30,131 nucleotides of DNA, from positions 1-30,131 of IMG/VR virus record IMGVR_UViG_3300036767_000990, one strand, 5' to 3'. A program made the translations under genes and the position numbers. Numbering within the stretch: the first letter of the stretch is position 1; each line of letters opens with the position of its first letter. The DNA is from a virus. The notes under the pieces are model-generated. The model did not search any database. It saw only the letters and a list, made by a program, of their open reading frames with translations, and was not told where the DNA came from. This document shows positions 1 through 8,297 of the stretch, piece by piece.

Positions 1-1
1 G

Positions 2-547
2 ATCCAGCCTTCGGAGTGGCTTCCGGATGTCTGGGGCGAAACAGGCGATGCACAGTTCCCCGATCTCAAAGCGGTTCAGGAGACCACCGCGGCCGTTATG
101 GCGCATTACAATTCTGTTGCTCAGGGAATTACGCAGGGGAGATGGCTTGAACCGATCTATGAAGTTGATCCCAACAGTGACGAGACTCTTTGGGAACCCT
201 GGCTTGATGGGTTTGTGACCGCCCAAGCGCTCCGCCCACAGGCTTGGGCTGATCTGTATGATCGATCCGACAAGAAAACGCAGTCTAGTTTGCAGTTCTT
301 TATGGCACTTCACGACATCTACACGGGGAACGCCACGTTTGACGATAAGACAGTTGATGAGATCGATGAAAGCGCCCCGAATATCATTCCCAACTGTGTC
401 GCGACCATCCTCAAATCCTCGCGCCCGGAGTTGTTTCAGCCTGCGAATGGCAATGCGGCCCCGGCGCGTAAGACGAAGATCGGCCGGAACGATCCCTGTC
501 CCTGCGGGTCGGGGCGCAAATACAAGCTCTGTTGCGGGGCCCATTAA
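2..547 (+). CDS. YecA/UPF0149-type protein with C-terminal SEC-C motif (5' end outside window)
   Basis: The reading frame is open from base 2, so the N-terminus lies outside the window; an internal ATG at 98 is not the true start because family-like sequence (EWLPDVWG) precedes it. The visible part is about 181 residues. The first two thirds resemble the UPF0149/YecA helical domain. The last 20 residues carry the SEC-C metal-binding motif [13 protein letters not shown], the zinc-binding tail also seen at the SecA C-terminus. YecA proteins are thought to bind metal and associate with ribosomes or SecA, but the exact role is unclear. The gene runs against the phage late operon and its stop overlaps the stop of the last phage tail gene by 4 bases. 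It may be a host gene at the prophage edge or another cargo gene. The family call is fairly sure; the function is not. Confidence 0.8.
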   Translation: MQPSEWLPDVWGETGDAQFPDLKAVQETTAAVMAHYNSVAQGITQGRWLEPIYEVDPNSDETLWEPWLDGFVTAQALRPQAWADLYDRSDKKTQSSLQFFMALHDIYTGNATFDDKTVDEIDESAPNIIPNCVATILKSSRPELFQPANGNAAPARKTKIGRNDPCPCGSGRKYKLCCGAH

Positions 548-774
548 TACTCACCACCATCCAACACCTCCTCCCATCCGGTGTCGGCCGCATTGCGCAG
601 CTTCAGAGCGGGCGGTGTGACGCTGGTATCAAGCCAAAGCATGCCGGCTTTGGTGTCAACTGGCTCAGAAGGACCGGCGTTCACGGTCTGCAGGGCGGCG
701 ATGATCTCGTTAAGACGGGCGCGCACGGCGGCCCCGGCTTCATTTAGCAGGGTAAAAGAGGGTGTCTGGCTCAT
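544..774 (-). CDS. Small phage protein, last gene of the tail operon
   Basis: This 76-residue protein starts with an ATG that overlaps the stop of the J-like gene (ATGA), so it is probably translationally coupled to it. It has a helical N-terminal half (roughly residues 8-32) followed by a short segment with the pattern AGMLWLDTS...[14 protein letters not shown]. That pattern resembles the short beta repeats in phage tail fibres and in small proteins found beside tail tips. It is the most downstream gene of the late operon in the window. A virion or host-contact role is inferred from position only. There is no signal peptide or membrane segment, so it is not a holin. Confidence 0.7.
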   Translation of the reverse strand: MSQTPSFTLLNEAGAAVRARLNEIIAALQTVNAGPSEPVDTKAGMLWLDTSVTPPALKLRNAADTGWEEVLDGGEY

Positions 775-3335
775 GGGCTGACCTCATCGGCATGCAGGCG
801 GAGTTTTGTGACCAGCGGCGAGTAGCCGGTATCTGTGGTGCGCAGCCAGGCGCGCGCTTCAATGGCCCGGGCTTCAATCTCATGACTGTCGACACGCCCC
901 CAGTCGGACCAGACGGGGGCTGCTGCCGGATCATCGTCGGTCTCGCGGGCTTCCAGCACCACATCGACCTCGGCACCTTCGGCCCCGTCAAAGTCCGCCC
1001 AGCTGTCCATCGGGCTCAATCGATCGTCGATCAGATCCTGCAGGGCCAAAACCGAAAGATCGATCTCGCTGCGCAGGCGAATGCGGCGCAGGGTGCCAAA
1101 GTCGAGGCCGAGATTGAAGGCGTAAAGGCCTTCGGAGGCCACGGTGATCCGGGCGCCGGTTCCATCCAGGTCTTCTGCAATCTGCAGCCCGGCCCCACTC
1201 ACACCCAAATCCGTTTTGCTACCTACAAAACCGGGATCGGCCATCAGACTGTCGACCGGGGCAAAGCGGACGGCCTGAGCAGCTTTGGTTGTGATCATCG
1301 CCACCGGACCCAAACGCCCGCCGCTGTCTTCGGCCCGCAGCAGATAGGTGCCGGGCTTGGCTGGAACGACTGCAAGAGCTTCAGCGCCAGCCACACGGTC
1401 CATCGAAACAGAGTTCGCCCAGGCAGGCGTGCCGGCCGTGGAATGGCGGATGACAATGGCGCCACCCAACCGAACATCCGGATCGGGGGATTTCGACCAC
1501 TTGAGAATTGCCAGCCCGCCGGCGGTTTGCAGGGTCAGGCCGTCCAGAGCTTGCGGTGGCGCCGAAAGCCCCAGGATTTCCACAGACCGCTCCCGCCAGT
1601 TTGAACGCACGCCCAGCGCCGAGATGGCTTTGACGCGGTAGGTCCAGAGACCAGCGGCAATGTCGCGATGGTTAAACCGCGTGTCTGTGGTTTGTCCCAG
1701 ATCCTGCCAGGGGGCGTCCGGACCCTCTGCCTCATTCCGGGCAGCAATCTGATAACGCTCTACAAAAGCACTGGCAGATGGTGCCCAGGTGATGTCTGCC
1801 TTGATCTTCAGCGCGCCACCATCACGGGTCACATAGAGGCTTTCGGTAACCTCGGGCGTGCCGGGGGCTGGCAGATCAAAGCCCGAGGGCAGGGCGGTGC
1901 GCGGGGCGGCGGCATAGATCTGCTCCTCGCTGGCGTCCCAATCATAGATGAGCGGCGAGGTCTCGCGCAGGGTCAGGTCGGGCAGCAGCGCCACAGCCTC
2001 TCCTTCGCGGACAAGCTCGAGGTTTTGCCGCACCACTTCGAAAGGTTTGGCGACAAAGCCCCAGCGGGCGTAATCCAGCGCCGCCGTGCCCCCCACATCC
2101 GGCGCCCAGGCGGTGAGCTTGCCTACAAGCCGGACCGACATCTGCCGGCGGGTGCGCTCAAGCTCGATCTTTGCGAGCCGCTGCGCACAGGACGCAGAGG
2201 TGGTGAACGGCAACGAGATATCCCGCCAACGCTGCTCACCCTGGTCCTCAGTGAGATACACATCCGAGGCGATGGCGGGAAAGTCGTCGGGCTGCCAGTT
2301 GTTCTCTGGTGAGATGAACTGGCCGCGCACCCCGTTGCAGTTCTCTGCCATGGAGATGCGGGTCGAGAGCGTCATGCCGCCCGGGCGGATATCATCGGGA
2401 CCCAGGGTGATTTCCGGCATCCGGTAGGCACCGGTATGAATGCGCCAGCGCCCCGCTTGCATAACGCAGATGCCAGCCATGGCTGTGAGCATCGCTTCGA
2501 TATTGGTCTTGGGGTCTTGGGCCAGCGAGACCACGCCATTGCAGGTATAGCGCGGCTCTGAACCGTCATCGGCGCGCGGCACCTCCTCGTCACTGATGTT
2601 TGCAGCTTCGATGAGATCATCGGGATCAATGCCATCTTCGGTCCCATAGGAGGCTCCGAGACCGAAGCGCGTGAGCGATATGTAATCCGCGAGGCACAGC
2701 GCGGCGTTGTTGGTATAACCCCGCGTGCCCAGACGTGGGTCAAACACATCGTTTTTGCCGTCGAGATCCACGGTGATGTTGTTCGGAATGCCAGAGGGAA
2801 ACACGTCCGGATCATAGGTCAGCTGCAGATGGATCGCGGCAATGCCGGCCAACCGATGCGCGCTGGTCCACTTCTCGGGGACCGCAGCGCGCAGCCCCGC
2901 AAAGGCCGCTTGATCGTCGGCCCCCAAAGCTTTCTCGAGTGTGACCTTGCCCGCATAGCGCCCGACGGCAGTGCCGGCGGCATCCACGGCTTCTTCACCG
3001 TTAAAATACACCGAGCCGATCGACTGCACCTGATGGCCGGCCAGCGCGATGACCAGATGCAGATACTGGTCGCGATCGCCCCGGCTGTGCAGAAAGACAA
3101 TCACCCCGCCCTTTCGGCGAGAGCCGTAGACAATCTCGCGCTGGGCCACAGGCGCTCGGACCGAGACAGAGCGGGACAGAGAGCCCACCTGAGGCTGCGG
3201 CATCAGCTTTTGCGCGGCCGCTGTCAGCACCAGCGTGCCGGCAGTGCGCAACAAAAACGCCTGTATGCCACCGGCCGCCAGGGTGGTGCTGATCCATGTG
3301 GCGACAGAGGTGATGGCAGGAACCAGAAAGGGCAT
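771..3335 (-). CDS. Tail tip / host-specificity protein (lambda gpJ-like)
   Basis: This 854-residue protein is the central hub of the tail tip and is expected to contact the host receptor. The N-terminal part has two hydrophobic stretches (about residues 1-20 and 28-42), then a gpJ-like region including REIVYGSRRKGGVIVF and the DPDVFPSGIPNNITVD segment. A fibronectin type III-like domain lies at roughly residues 489-585. The C-terminal quarter is variable in style, as expected for a receptor-binding part. The start was set at 3335 because a GGAGG motif sits 7 bases upstream and the ATG shares one base with the previous stop (TGATG). An in-frame ATG 15 codons further up lacks this support. Lambda gpJ is longer (1132 residues). 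Confidence 0.88.
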   Translation of the reverse strand: MPFLVPAITSVATWISTTLAAGGIQAFLLRTAGTLVLTAAAQKLMPQPQVGSLSRSVSVRAPVAQREIVYGSRRKGGVIVFLHSRGDRDQYLHLVIALAGHQVQSIGSVYFNGEEAVDAAGTAVGRYAGKVTLEKALGADDQAAFAGLRAAVPEKWTSAHRLAGIAAIHLQLTYDPDVFPSGIPNNITVDLDGKNDVFDPRLGTRGYTNNAALCLADYISLTRFGLGASYGTEDGIDPDDLIEAANISDEEVPRADDGSEPRYTCNGVVSLAQDPKTNIEAMLTAMAGICVMQAGRWRIHTGAYRMPEITLGPDDIRPGGMTLSTRISMAENCNGVRGQFISPENNWQPDDFPAIASDVYLTEDQGEQRWRDISLPFTTSASCAQRLAKIELERTRRQMSVRLVGKLTAWAPDVGGTAALDYARWGFVAKPFEVVRQNLELVREGEAVALLPDLTLRETSPLIYDWDASEEQIYAAAPRTALPSGFDLPAPGTPEVTESLYVTRDGGALKIKADITWAPSASAFVERYQIAARNEAEGPDAPWQDLGQTTDTRFNHRDIAAGLWTYRVKAISALGVRSNWRERSVEILGLSAPPQALDGLTLQTAGGLAILKWSKSPDPDVRLGGAIVIRHSTAGTPAWANSVSMDRVAGAEALAVVPAKPGTYLLRAEDSGGRLGPVAMITTKAAQAVRFAPVDSLMADPGFVGSKTDLGVSGAGLQIAEDLDGTGARITVASEGLYAFNLGLDFGTLRRIRLRSEIDLSVLALQDLIDDRLSPMDSWADFDGAEGAEVDVVLEARETDDDPAAAPVWSDWGRVDSHEIEARAIEARAWLRTTDTGYSPLVTKLRLHADEVSP

Positions 3336-3742
3336 CAGAGCCTCCAGGCCAGGCGGCAGGTGGAAAGTGGCAGAAAGCAAAGTCCAGACGGCGTCAGGAA
3401 CGCGCCGCGTGCGCCAGCACAGATGCCGAAGGCGTCCGGGCGTCCGCCGAGAAGAATGTCACCGCGTTGTGCCAGCCGGGTAGAGGGCAGGGGCTCACTC
3501 AGCAGATCACGGCCCATGGCTTCCAGATCGGACCATCCGAGGCGGCGCATCACGCGGGCAGCACCTGATGCCGTGGTGTAGGTGCCACGCCAGAGGGCGG
3601 CTACATCCTTACCGTCTGTCAGCATTTGGCGCAGATCGAAGACCCAGGTGGCGCAATCATGGGTGCCCCAGGCAAAGGGCGAGGTGCGCGCGGCGGTGAG
3701 GGCAGACGCCAGATGGCGCTCCCAATGGGGAATGCGGGGCAT
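3335..3742 (-). CDS. DUF6950-type tail assembly protein (lambda gpK/gpI position)
   Basis: This 135-residue protein resembles the DUF6950 family found just upstream of J in alphaproteobacterial phages. The motif FAWGTHDCATWVF near residues 24-36 looks like the active-site cysteine region of NlpC/P60 papain-like hydrolases. I do not see a convincing partner histidine, and the C-terminal segment (DAFGICAGARGAFLTPSG) has no catalytic look. It may therefore be a structural or assembly relative of lambda gpK rather than an active peptidase. The ATG at 3742 was chosen because AGGAAG lies 5 bases upstream; a start 9 codons earlier would run into the divergent relE promoter. The stop overlaps the J start by one base. 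Confidence 0.75.
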   Translation of the reverse strand: MPRIPHWERHLASALTAARTSPFAWGTHDCATWVFDLRQMLTDGKDVAALWRGTYTTASGAARVMRRLGWSDLEAMGRDLLSEPLPSTRLAQRGDILLGGRPDAFGICAGARGAFLTPSGLCFLPLSTCRLAWRL

Positions 3743-3755
3743 ATTTCTTCCTGGA

Positions 3756-3789
3756 TTGACGGATCCCAAATTGTGTATTAAATTACACA
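3756..3789 (+). promoter_or_regulatory. Promoter and operator of the RelE/HigA module
   Basis: A candidate sigma70 promoter has TTGACG at 3756-3761 and TAAATT at 3779-3784 with 17 bases between. The -10 region is covered by the inverted repeat TGTGTA (3772-3777), six bases, TACACA (3784-3789), a likely autorepression site. Transcription would start at about 3791, which is the toxin ATG itself, so the message is probably leaderless. This is inference from spacing; no transcript data are available. Confidence 0.55.
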
Positions 3790-3790
3790 G

Positions 3791-4093
3791 ATGCTCGAGT
3801 TACGTCAGACTGAGGTGTTCGCCGATTGGCTGAACGGATTGCGCGACCGTCGTGCTCAGGCGCGGATCGATATCCGGTTGAGGCGCCTCAGTCTCGGGCA
3901 CTTCGGGGATAGCAAATCTCTGGGCGACGGCGTCAGCGAATTGCGCGTAGATTACGGCCCCGGTTATCGGCTGTATTTCACGAGGCGAGGTGAGCAGATT
4001 GTGGTATTGCTCTGTGGTGGTGACAAGAAGCGGCAGAATGCCGACATCGCCCGGGCGAAGGAAATGGTGAAGGAGGTGGGTGATGCCCCTTAA
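3791..4093 (+). CDS. RelE/HigB-family toxin
   Basis: This 100-residue protein fits the phage-type RelE/HigB killer family (Gp49-like). It has a charged helix-helix N-terminus (RQTEVFADWLNGLRDRRAQARIDIRL), then the characteristic LGDGVSELRVDYGPGYRLYF and a C-terminal VLLCGGDKKRQNADI strand and helix. Proteins of this family are ribosome-associated mRNA interferases, with basic residues in the central GYRLY and GGDK regions forming the active site. The toxin comes first and the antitoxin second, as in higBA. No Shine-Dalgarno site precedes the ATG, which sits at the predicted transcription start. The two genes overlap by 11 bases, so they should be translationally coupled. The module sits between the DUF6950 gene and an upstream tail-tip gene, on the opposite strand. 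Confidence 0.9.
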   Translation: MLELRQTEVFADWLNGLRDRRAQARIDIRLRRLSLGHFGDSKSLGDGVSELRVDYGPGYRLYFTRRGEQIVVLLCGGDKKRQNADIARAKEMVKEVGDAP

Positions 4094-4382
4094 GACGACT
4101 GAATGGGATCCGGTCGAGCGACTGGAGAACCTTGAGGCACAAGAAGCCTATCTGGAAGCCGCTTTCGAAGACGGCGATCCGGATCTTATTGTGGCCGCGA
4201 TTGGCGACATCGCCCGTGCCCGCGGTATGAGCGAGATCGCCTCCCAGGCAGAGGTGAGCCGTGAAGTGATGTACAAGTCCTTCCGTCATGGCGGCAATCC
4301 AACATTGGCCACGCTTTCGCAGGTTGCCAAAGCACTCGGATACCGGATCAACCTGCAGCGCTTGGTCGAAGGCCAGGCCTGA
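4083..4382 (+). CDS. HigA-like antitoxin, helix-turn-helix
   Basis: This 99-residue protein is the likely antitoxin for the RelE/HigB toxin just upstream. A helix-turn-helix lies at about residues 50-85, with MSEIASQAEVSREVMYKSF followed by NPTLATLSQVAKALGY, the usual pattern of the HigA-type antidote. It should bind both the toxin and the operator at 3772-3789. The ATG at 4083 was preferred over a GTG one codon earlier because AGGAGG (4071-4076) is 6 bases away. The stop is 5 bases from the stop of the convergent phage gene. Confidence 0.9.
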   Translation: MPLKTTEWDPVERLENLEAQEAYLEAAFEDGDPDLIVAAIGDIARARGMSEIASQAEVSREVMYKSFRHGGNPTLATLSQVAKALGYRINLQRLVEGQA

Positions 4383-4387
4383 CCACT

Positions 4388-4948
4388 TCACCCCCGCCCC
4401 CATGTCACCTCCTGATCCTGAATGGCGGCAACATATTCGAGCCCTTTGTCTCCTGGGTAAAGCACCTGCTGGCTTTCGTGCGTGTAGCGCCAGTTGCGCG
4501 GCGTGGTGAGGTCGATAAGCCGGCTTTCATAAGAGATGCTGATGGTACACCGCGTGGCATCATCGGTGATCTCGGGCACATCGAGCCGCCCTGCAAAGGC
4601 CTGCACAGGATCGGCAATGATGGCGCCGTTCTCATCCAACAGCCCGATCCAGACCTTGCCCGGAAGACCCTGACGGGCGTCGGCAATGGCCGCCGAGACC
4701 AGCGCGGGATCGACGCCGGAGAGGCTGATGGTGACACCGCTGGCCGCCACCTCGGTGCTTTCTTCCAGCGCGCCGAGACCCAGGAGATATCCGGCGCCCG
4801 ACCAGGTCTCGCCGTTCCAGGGGATCTCGCCCAACCCTGACCAAAGCCGGAGGGTGCCAGAGGCAAACTGGCCCTCATAAAAGATCACCGGTTTGAGATC
4901 TCGGGCTCCCAGAGCCGCGGCAAACTCCGGTGTCAGGGTTTTGGTCAT
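4388..4948 (-). CDS. Tail-tip protein (lambda gpL-like position)
   Basis: This 186-residue protein belongs to a phage family common in Rhodobacterales. It opens with TPEFAAALGARDLKPVIFYEG, continues with a beta-rich part (TLRLWSGLGEIPWNGETWSGAG), and ends with a conserved-looking segment around YESRLIDLTTPRNWRYTHESQ. It may be distantly related to the DUF2163 (BR0599) hub proteins of gene transfer agents, but I cannot confirm that by eye. Its place between the tape-measure side and J suggests part of the baseplate or tail-tip complex. Its start overlaps the previous stop by one base. The RelE/HigA module separates it from the next tail-tip gene. Confidence 0.72.
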   Translation of the reverse strand: MTKTLTPEFAAALGARDLKPVIFYEGQFASGTLRLWSGLGEIPWNGETWSGAGYLLGLGALEESTEVAASGVTISLSGVDPALVSAAIADARQGLPGKVWIGLLDENGAIIADPVQAFAGRLDVPEITDDATRCTISISYESRLIDLTTPRNWRYTHESQQVLYPGDKGLEYVAAIQDQEVTWGRG

Positions 4949-5544
4949 CAGAGAGCCTCCCGGGCGGTGAGTGTAAAGCGATGCGTGTCGGCCCGCGTGA
5001 TCCGTGTCGGAACCGAATTGTTGAGCCGCAAGCAGACCTGTGGGGCTGTAATGTTGAGCGGTGCGCCCTCCAGCGGCGCGGAACGCAGGGCGGGCACAAA
5101 GCTCAGTGTGGCTTCGCCAAAGGCATCCGGTGTCACGTCTGCCGTCAGCTGGTAAAGCCGTGTGGCGGCACTGGCGCCAAGGCTGAAGAAGTCCCCATTT
5201 TGAGGCGCCGCGCCCGCGTCCCAGCCACTTGTTGCGAGCGCTGTGCCCGTCTGAGCACCTCCAATAACATAGGGCGCACCAGGCAATGAGGCCTGCGCGC
5301 GGGCAGACGGATCCGCCAACAAGAACCGTCCAGCAGCACCGCTAAGAGCGGCCAGGAAGGCCGAGAGAATGCGCGCGTCACGCCCCCTGGTGATCCCCAT
5401 CTCGATCTCGTAGCGCCACCAGCGCCCACCCCAATCCTGCACTTGGCTTGTACCGGTAAAAGCGGACGGCACCGGGGCCACGGCCGCCTCAAGTGTGCGG
5501 GTGAGGGAAGACACCAGTGTGAGAGGTAAGACGGGGATCGTCAT
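4948..5544 (-). CDS. Distal tail protein (lambda gpM-like position)
   Basis: This 198-residue protein lies directly after the tape measure gene with a 4-base ATGA overlap. The segment FTGTSQVQDWGGRWWRYEIEMG, then a helix (DARILSAFLAALSGAAGRFLL) and a beta-rich C-terminal half ending in RITRADTHRFTLTAREAL, match a recurrent phage family. Such proteins form a ring under the tail tube, as gpM or distal tail (Dit) proteins do. The role is inferred from gene order; the sequence family has no well-known enzymatic function. Confidence 0.72.
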   Translation of the reverse strand: MTIPVLPLTLVSSLTRTLEAAVAPVPSAFTGTSQVQDWGGRWWRYEIEMGITRGRDARILSAFLAALSGAAGRFLLADPSARAQASLPGAPYVIGGAQTGTALATSGWDAGAAPQNGDFFSLGASAATRLYQLTADVTPDAFGEATLSFVPALRSAPLEGAPLNITAPQVCLRLNNSVPTRITRADTHRFTLTAREAL

Positions 5545-8018
5545 AACTTGTATCCCCGCCCGAGCCGCACGCTCACCTCGTCACGGGCAATTCTGCGTAC
5601 CGCAGGCAGCATCTCTTCGAGCTTGTGGGCAATCTCTTCGGCCACACCGGCCTGAGCCCCGCGCGCATCGACATGGATGGTCACAGCTTGGGCCTGGGCC
5701 GCCCCTTGTCCATAAGCTGCGGTCTCTCGTCGCGAGAGCACCCGCTCGCCCCGTTGCAAAATGGCGGGCACTTCGTCGGGGCGTAACCCGACATGTTGGC
5801 CGGCCGTCCCTACGGCCCCGCCGGAATGCATCTGGGGGGCCCCGGCAAAGGCAAGTGCCGGCACAGAGCGCGTTGACCCGGTCAGACCGGCAATCGCTCC
5901 GCTGTGGGCGACACCGGCGAGAAGGTTGCTGCCCCCGCCAAAGCCGCCAAAGAGCGCATTGGCAATAGGTGCCAGAACCGCACGGCGAAACGACAGCACA
6001 GCAAGGTCCGCAAGGATCGAGCGCACCAGGCTTTTGAAGTCGAACTTGCCGGTATTCACGAAGCTGCGGAAGGCGCTTTCGGCCGAGCTGAATGCGCCGG
6101 TCAGGGCTTGCTTGAGCCCGTTGCCCCAGTCTTTGGCCGTCTCGACAAAGCTTTTGAGCCCATCGCGCACCGCAGCCCATCCGGCGAGCTTTTCACGTGT
6201 CTTGTCTGCAACATCTCCTGCATTGCCCAGCGCCGCGGTCAACCGTGCGCCGACTGCAGCACTTTCGGCCAAAGCCTCTTCACCTGTCTTACCCGCGTCG
6301 GTGACTGCGTCTTTCAAAGCTTTCCAGGCGGTGATCGGTTGGTTGCCGATACCGGCCCAGGCATTCGCGATCTCGCGCGCGGCTTCAACACCGGCCTCGG
6401 CATTCAGAATGTCCTCTATGAGGCCGGAATTTGTGGGTGAGAACACATCCTCGGAAAAAGCCTCAGCGAAGGCAGCCTGTATCGCTGCGGCTGTATCCGC
6501 TGCTACTCCCTCAAAAGGATTGGCAATGTCCTTGATCGCGACGCTTTCGAGCGGATCCAACACCATCCAGTCGGCGCGTGCCCAATCCGGTAGCTTGTCG
6601 GTGACACCATTCACGCGGGCCAGAAAGCCGTTGAGCTTGTCGATGGACCAATTGAGCATCGCGCCTAGCCCCTGCTGGACGGCATTGACGCCAGCATAGA
6701 TGGCCGAGCCCAAGAGCCGGGGCAGGTCTTGCCAGATCACAGCAATGCTCTTCACCGTGCCTTGCATTGTGTTCACGAGTGTGTTGGCGAGATCCGTTGC
6801 GCCATCGATAACGCCAAGAAACATCCAGAGCGCTTCGGCTTTAAAGCTGCGCCAGCCTGCGCGCATGTCCCAAACCCAGGCAGCAGTTTTGGCCAGAAGG
6901 CGCTCGAAGACCTGACCTGCAACGGTATTGAGCAGTGATAGCGCATCGCCAAACCCGCCAGCCCCGCGCACCAGTTTGCCAAACCAGAAGACCAGCTCGC
7001 CAGCACCAACGATAAGAGCCCCGATCCCGGTGCGGACAAGCGCCCCGCGCAGAACCTTGAGGGCGCCTGCCATGGCTATGGTTCGGGCGGCCGAAAGGGC
7101 AAGTGCGGCCACCAACTTTGTGCCGAAGATCCCTGCCGCCGTGACCCCATAGGTAACAAGACGCTCAAGATGACCCAGTGCCCCATCAAGCGCACGGCTC
7201 AGCGGGGAGGTGGCACTGGCCAGAGCCACAAAGGCATTTGCCAGCTTCTCTAGGATCGGCGCCACGGCCGCCCCGATCCTGTTGCCGACACCTGTTATAG
7301 CTTGTCCCATCGCCACAAGGGCCGTCCGGGAGCGCACAAGCCCGGCGATCGTTTTTTGATCCATCACCACACCCAGCTCGGCGGCCCGCTGTGCCAAGGT
7401 CGACATCTCTGCACCGCCCTCTCTTAGGAGCGGCAGCAAAGCCGTGGCATCAGACGCCATGGCCTCAAGAAAGAAGGTCATCTCCTGCTGGTTCACACCG
7501 GCTTTTTCCAGCGAAGAGACATAAAGCTGCAGCGCATCCGGACCCGAGAGCTTTGCAAACTGGTCTGCAGTCACGCCGACTTTGGGAGCGATCTGCTCGA
7601 AAAAGTCCTTCATCGGCCCACCACCGGTCGACAGAAAATCCCCCACGCGGTCGTTCATGTCCTTTAAGATATCCGAGAGCTTGTCAGCCTTTATCCCGAC
7701 CATCTCGGCACCCGCGGCCCAGCCTTGAAACTGCTCGGGATCCGCGTTGGCGAGCTGCGCCTGTCGCTGCACCTCGAAGGCGCGCTCCATCGCCGAGCGT
7801 GTGGCAGCAACTGCACCCACCGCGGCCGCTGAGGCCGCCGCAACAGCCGTCACCTTGACCCGTCGGGCAAAGCCCGCGAGCCGGGCGTTGGCGCGCTCCA
7901 CCTCGCGTGAGGTTTTGCGGAAGGCTTTCTCGCCATCGGACCCAACGCCTTTAAGCTCGCGGCGAACCTGATCACCCCCGGAGGCCGTCAGACGGACCGA
8001 GACCTGTTTGTTGGGCAT
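5541..8018 (-). CDS. Tail tape measure protein (lambda gpH-like)
   Basis: This 825-residue protein sets tail length and is expected to be ejected into the cell envelope during infection. The N-terminus (residues 1-60) is basic and helical, followed by alanine-rich coils. Hydrophobic segments occur in the middle, including GTKLVAALALSAARTIAMAG and the stretch beginning IGALIVGAGELVFWFG, as is usual for tape measure proteins. The C-terminal 250 residues are glycine- and alanine-rich, with helical segments such as FKSLVRSILADLAVLSFRRA. The length is close to lambda gpH (853). It follows the chaperone genes, though VapBC now separates them. The ATG at 8018 has only a modest upstream ribosome site, lying in the short space shared with the vapBC promoter. 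Confidence 0.93.
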   Translation of the reverse strand: MPNKQVSVRLTASGGDQVRRELKGVGSDGEKAFRKTSREVERANARLAGFARRVKVTAVAAASAAAVGAVAATRSAMERAFEVQRQAQLANADPEQFQGWAAGAEMVGIKADKLSDILKDMNDRVGDFLSTGGGPMKDFFEQIAPKVGVTADQFAKLSGPDALQLYVSSLEKAGVNQQEMTFFLEAMASDATALLPLLREGGAEMSTLAQRAAELGVVMDQKTIAGLVRSRTALVAMGQAITGVGNRIGAAVAPILEKLANAFVALASATSPLSRALDGALGHLERLVTYGVTAAGIFGTKLVAALALSAARTIAMAGALKVLRGALVRTGIGALIVGAGELVFWFGKLVRGAGGFGDALSLLNTVAGQVFERLLAKTAAWVWDMRAGWRSFKAEALWMFLGVIDGATDLANTLVNTMQGTVKSIAVIWQDLPRLLGSAIYAGVNAVQQGLGAMLNWSIDKLNGFLARVNGVTDKLPDWARADWMVLDPLESVAIKDIANPFEGVAADTAAAIQAAFAEAFSEDVFSPTNSGLIEDILNAEAGVEAAREIANAWAGIGNQPITAWKALKDAVTDAGKTGEEALAESAAVGARLTAALGNAGDVADKTREKLAGWAAVRDGLKSFVETAKDWGNGLKQALTGAFSSAESAFRSFVNTGKFDFKSLVRSILADLAVLSFRRAVLAPIANALFGGFGGGSNLLAGVAHSGAIAGLTGSTRSVPALAFAGAPQMHSGGAVGTAGQHVGLRPDEVPAILQRGERVLSRRETAAYGQGAAQAQAVTIHVDARGAQAGVAEEIAHKLEEMLPAVRRIARDEVSVRLGRGYKL

Positions 8019-8028
8019 GGAAAAATCC

Positions 8029-8085
8029 TTGATATTTGCGGATTAAGTTCTTACGTTTTTGCGATCGTTATGGAGGGTGTAAGAA
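8029..8085 (+). promoter_or_regulatory. Candidate vapBC promoter and operator
   Basis: TTGATA (8029-8034) and TACGTT (8052-8057) are spaced by 17 bases and could form a weak sigma70 promoter. An inverted repeat, TTCTTAC (8048-8054) and GTAAGAA (8079-8085), flanks the ribosome site GGAGG (8072-8076). It could be an operator for the VapB/VapC complex or could fold over the start site. Evidence is spacing and symmetry only. Confidence 0.4.
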
Positions 8086-8297
8086 TGCCTCAGACAGCAA
8101 CATTGTCATCCAAGTTTCAAATCTCAATCCCGAAAGCGATCCGGGCGTCACATCATTGGGAGGCCGGGCTAACCTTTGCATTCATTCCCAAAGGGGAAGG
8201 GGTGCTTCTTGTTCCTGTGCCTGCAAAAAAAGATCTCAAAGGGTTTGCCGCAGGCGCGAAGGCCGGCGAATACCGTGACCGACAGGATCGCTATTGA
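8085..8297 (+). CDS. vapB: VapB-type antitoxin, AbrB/SpoVT fold
   Basis: This 70-residue protein has the swapped-hairpin AbrB DNA-binding pattern: TATLSSKFQISIPKAIRASHHWEAG, then FAFIPKGEGVLLVPVP. The C-terminal tail (LKGFAAGAKAGEYRDRQDRY) is the usual part that binds and blocks the PIN toxin. An earlier ATG at 8070 was rejected because the GGAGG at 8072-8076 lies properly 8 bases before the ATG at 8085. Its stop shares one base with the toxin start (TGATG). It should bind its own promoter region. Confidence 0.9.
   Translation: MPQTATLSSKFQISIPKAIRASHHWEAGLTFAFIPKGEGVLLVPVPAKKDLKGFAAGAKAGEYRDRQDRY

Noticed and set aside
762-1604. Long open frame on the plus strand across the J gene
   Set aside because: It is a shadow of the J coding sequence: no ribosome site, no family-like sequence, and GC-rich DNA gives long chance frames.
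3335-3742. Active NlpC/P60 peptidase
   Set aside because: Only the cysteine region is suggestive; no matching histidine was seen, so enzymatic activity is not claimed.
5761-6699. 312-codon plus-strand frame inside the tape measure gene
   Set aside because: Low-complexity Ala/Ser/Pro composition and no start signal; a chance frame opposite the tape measure gene.
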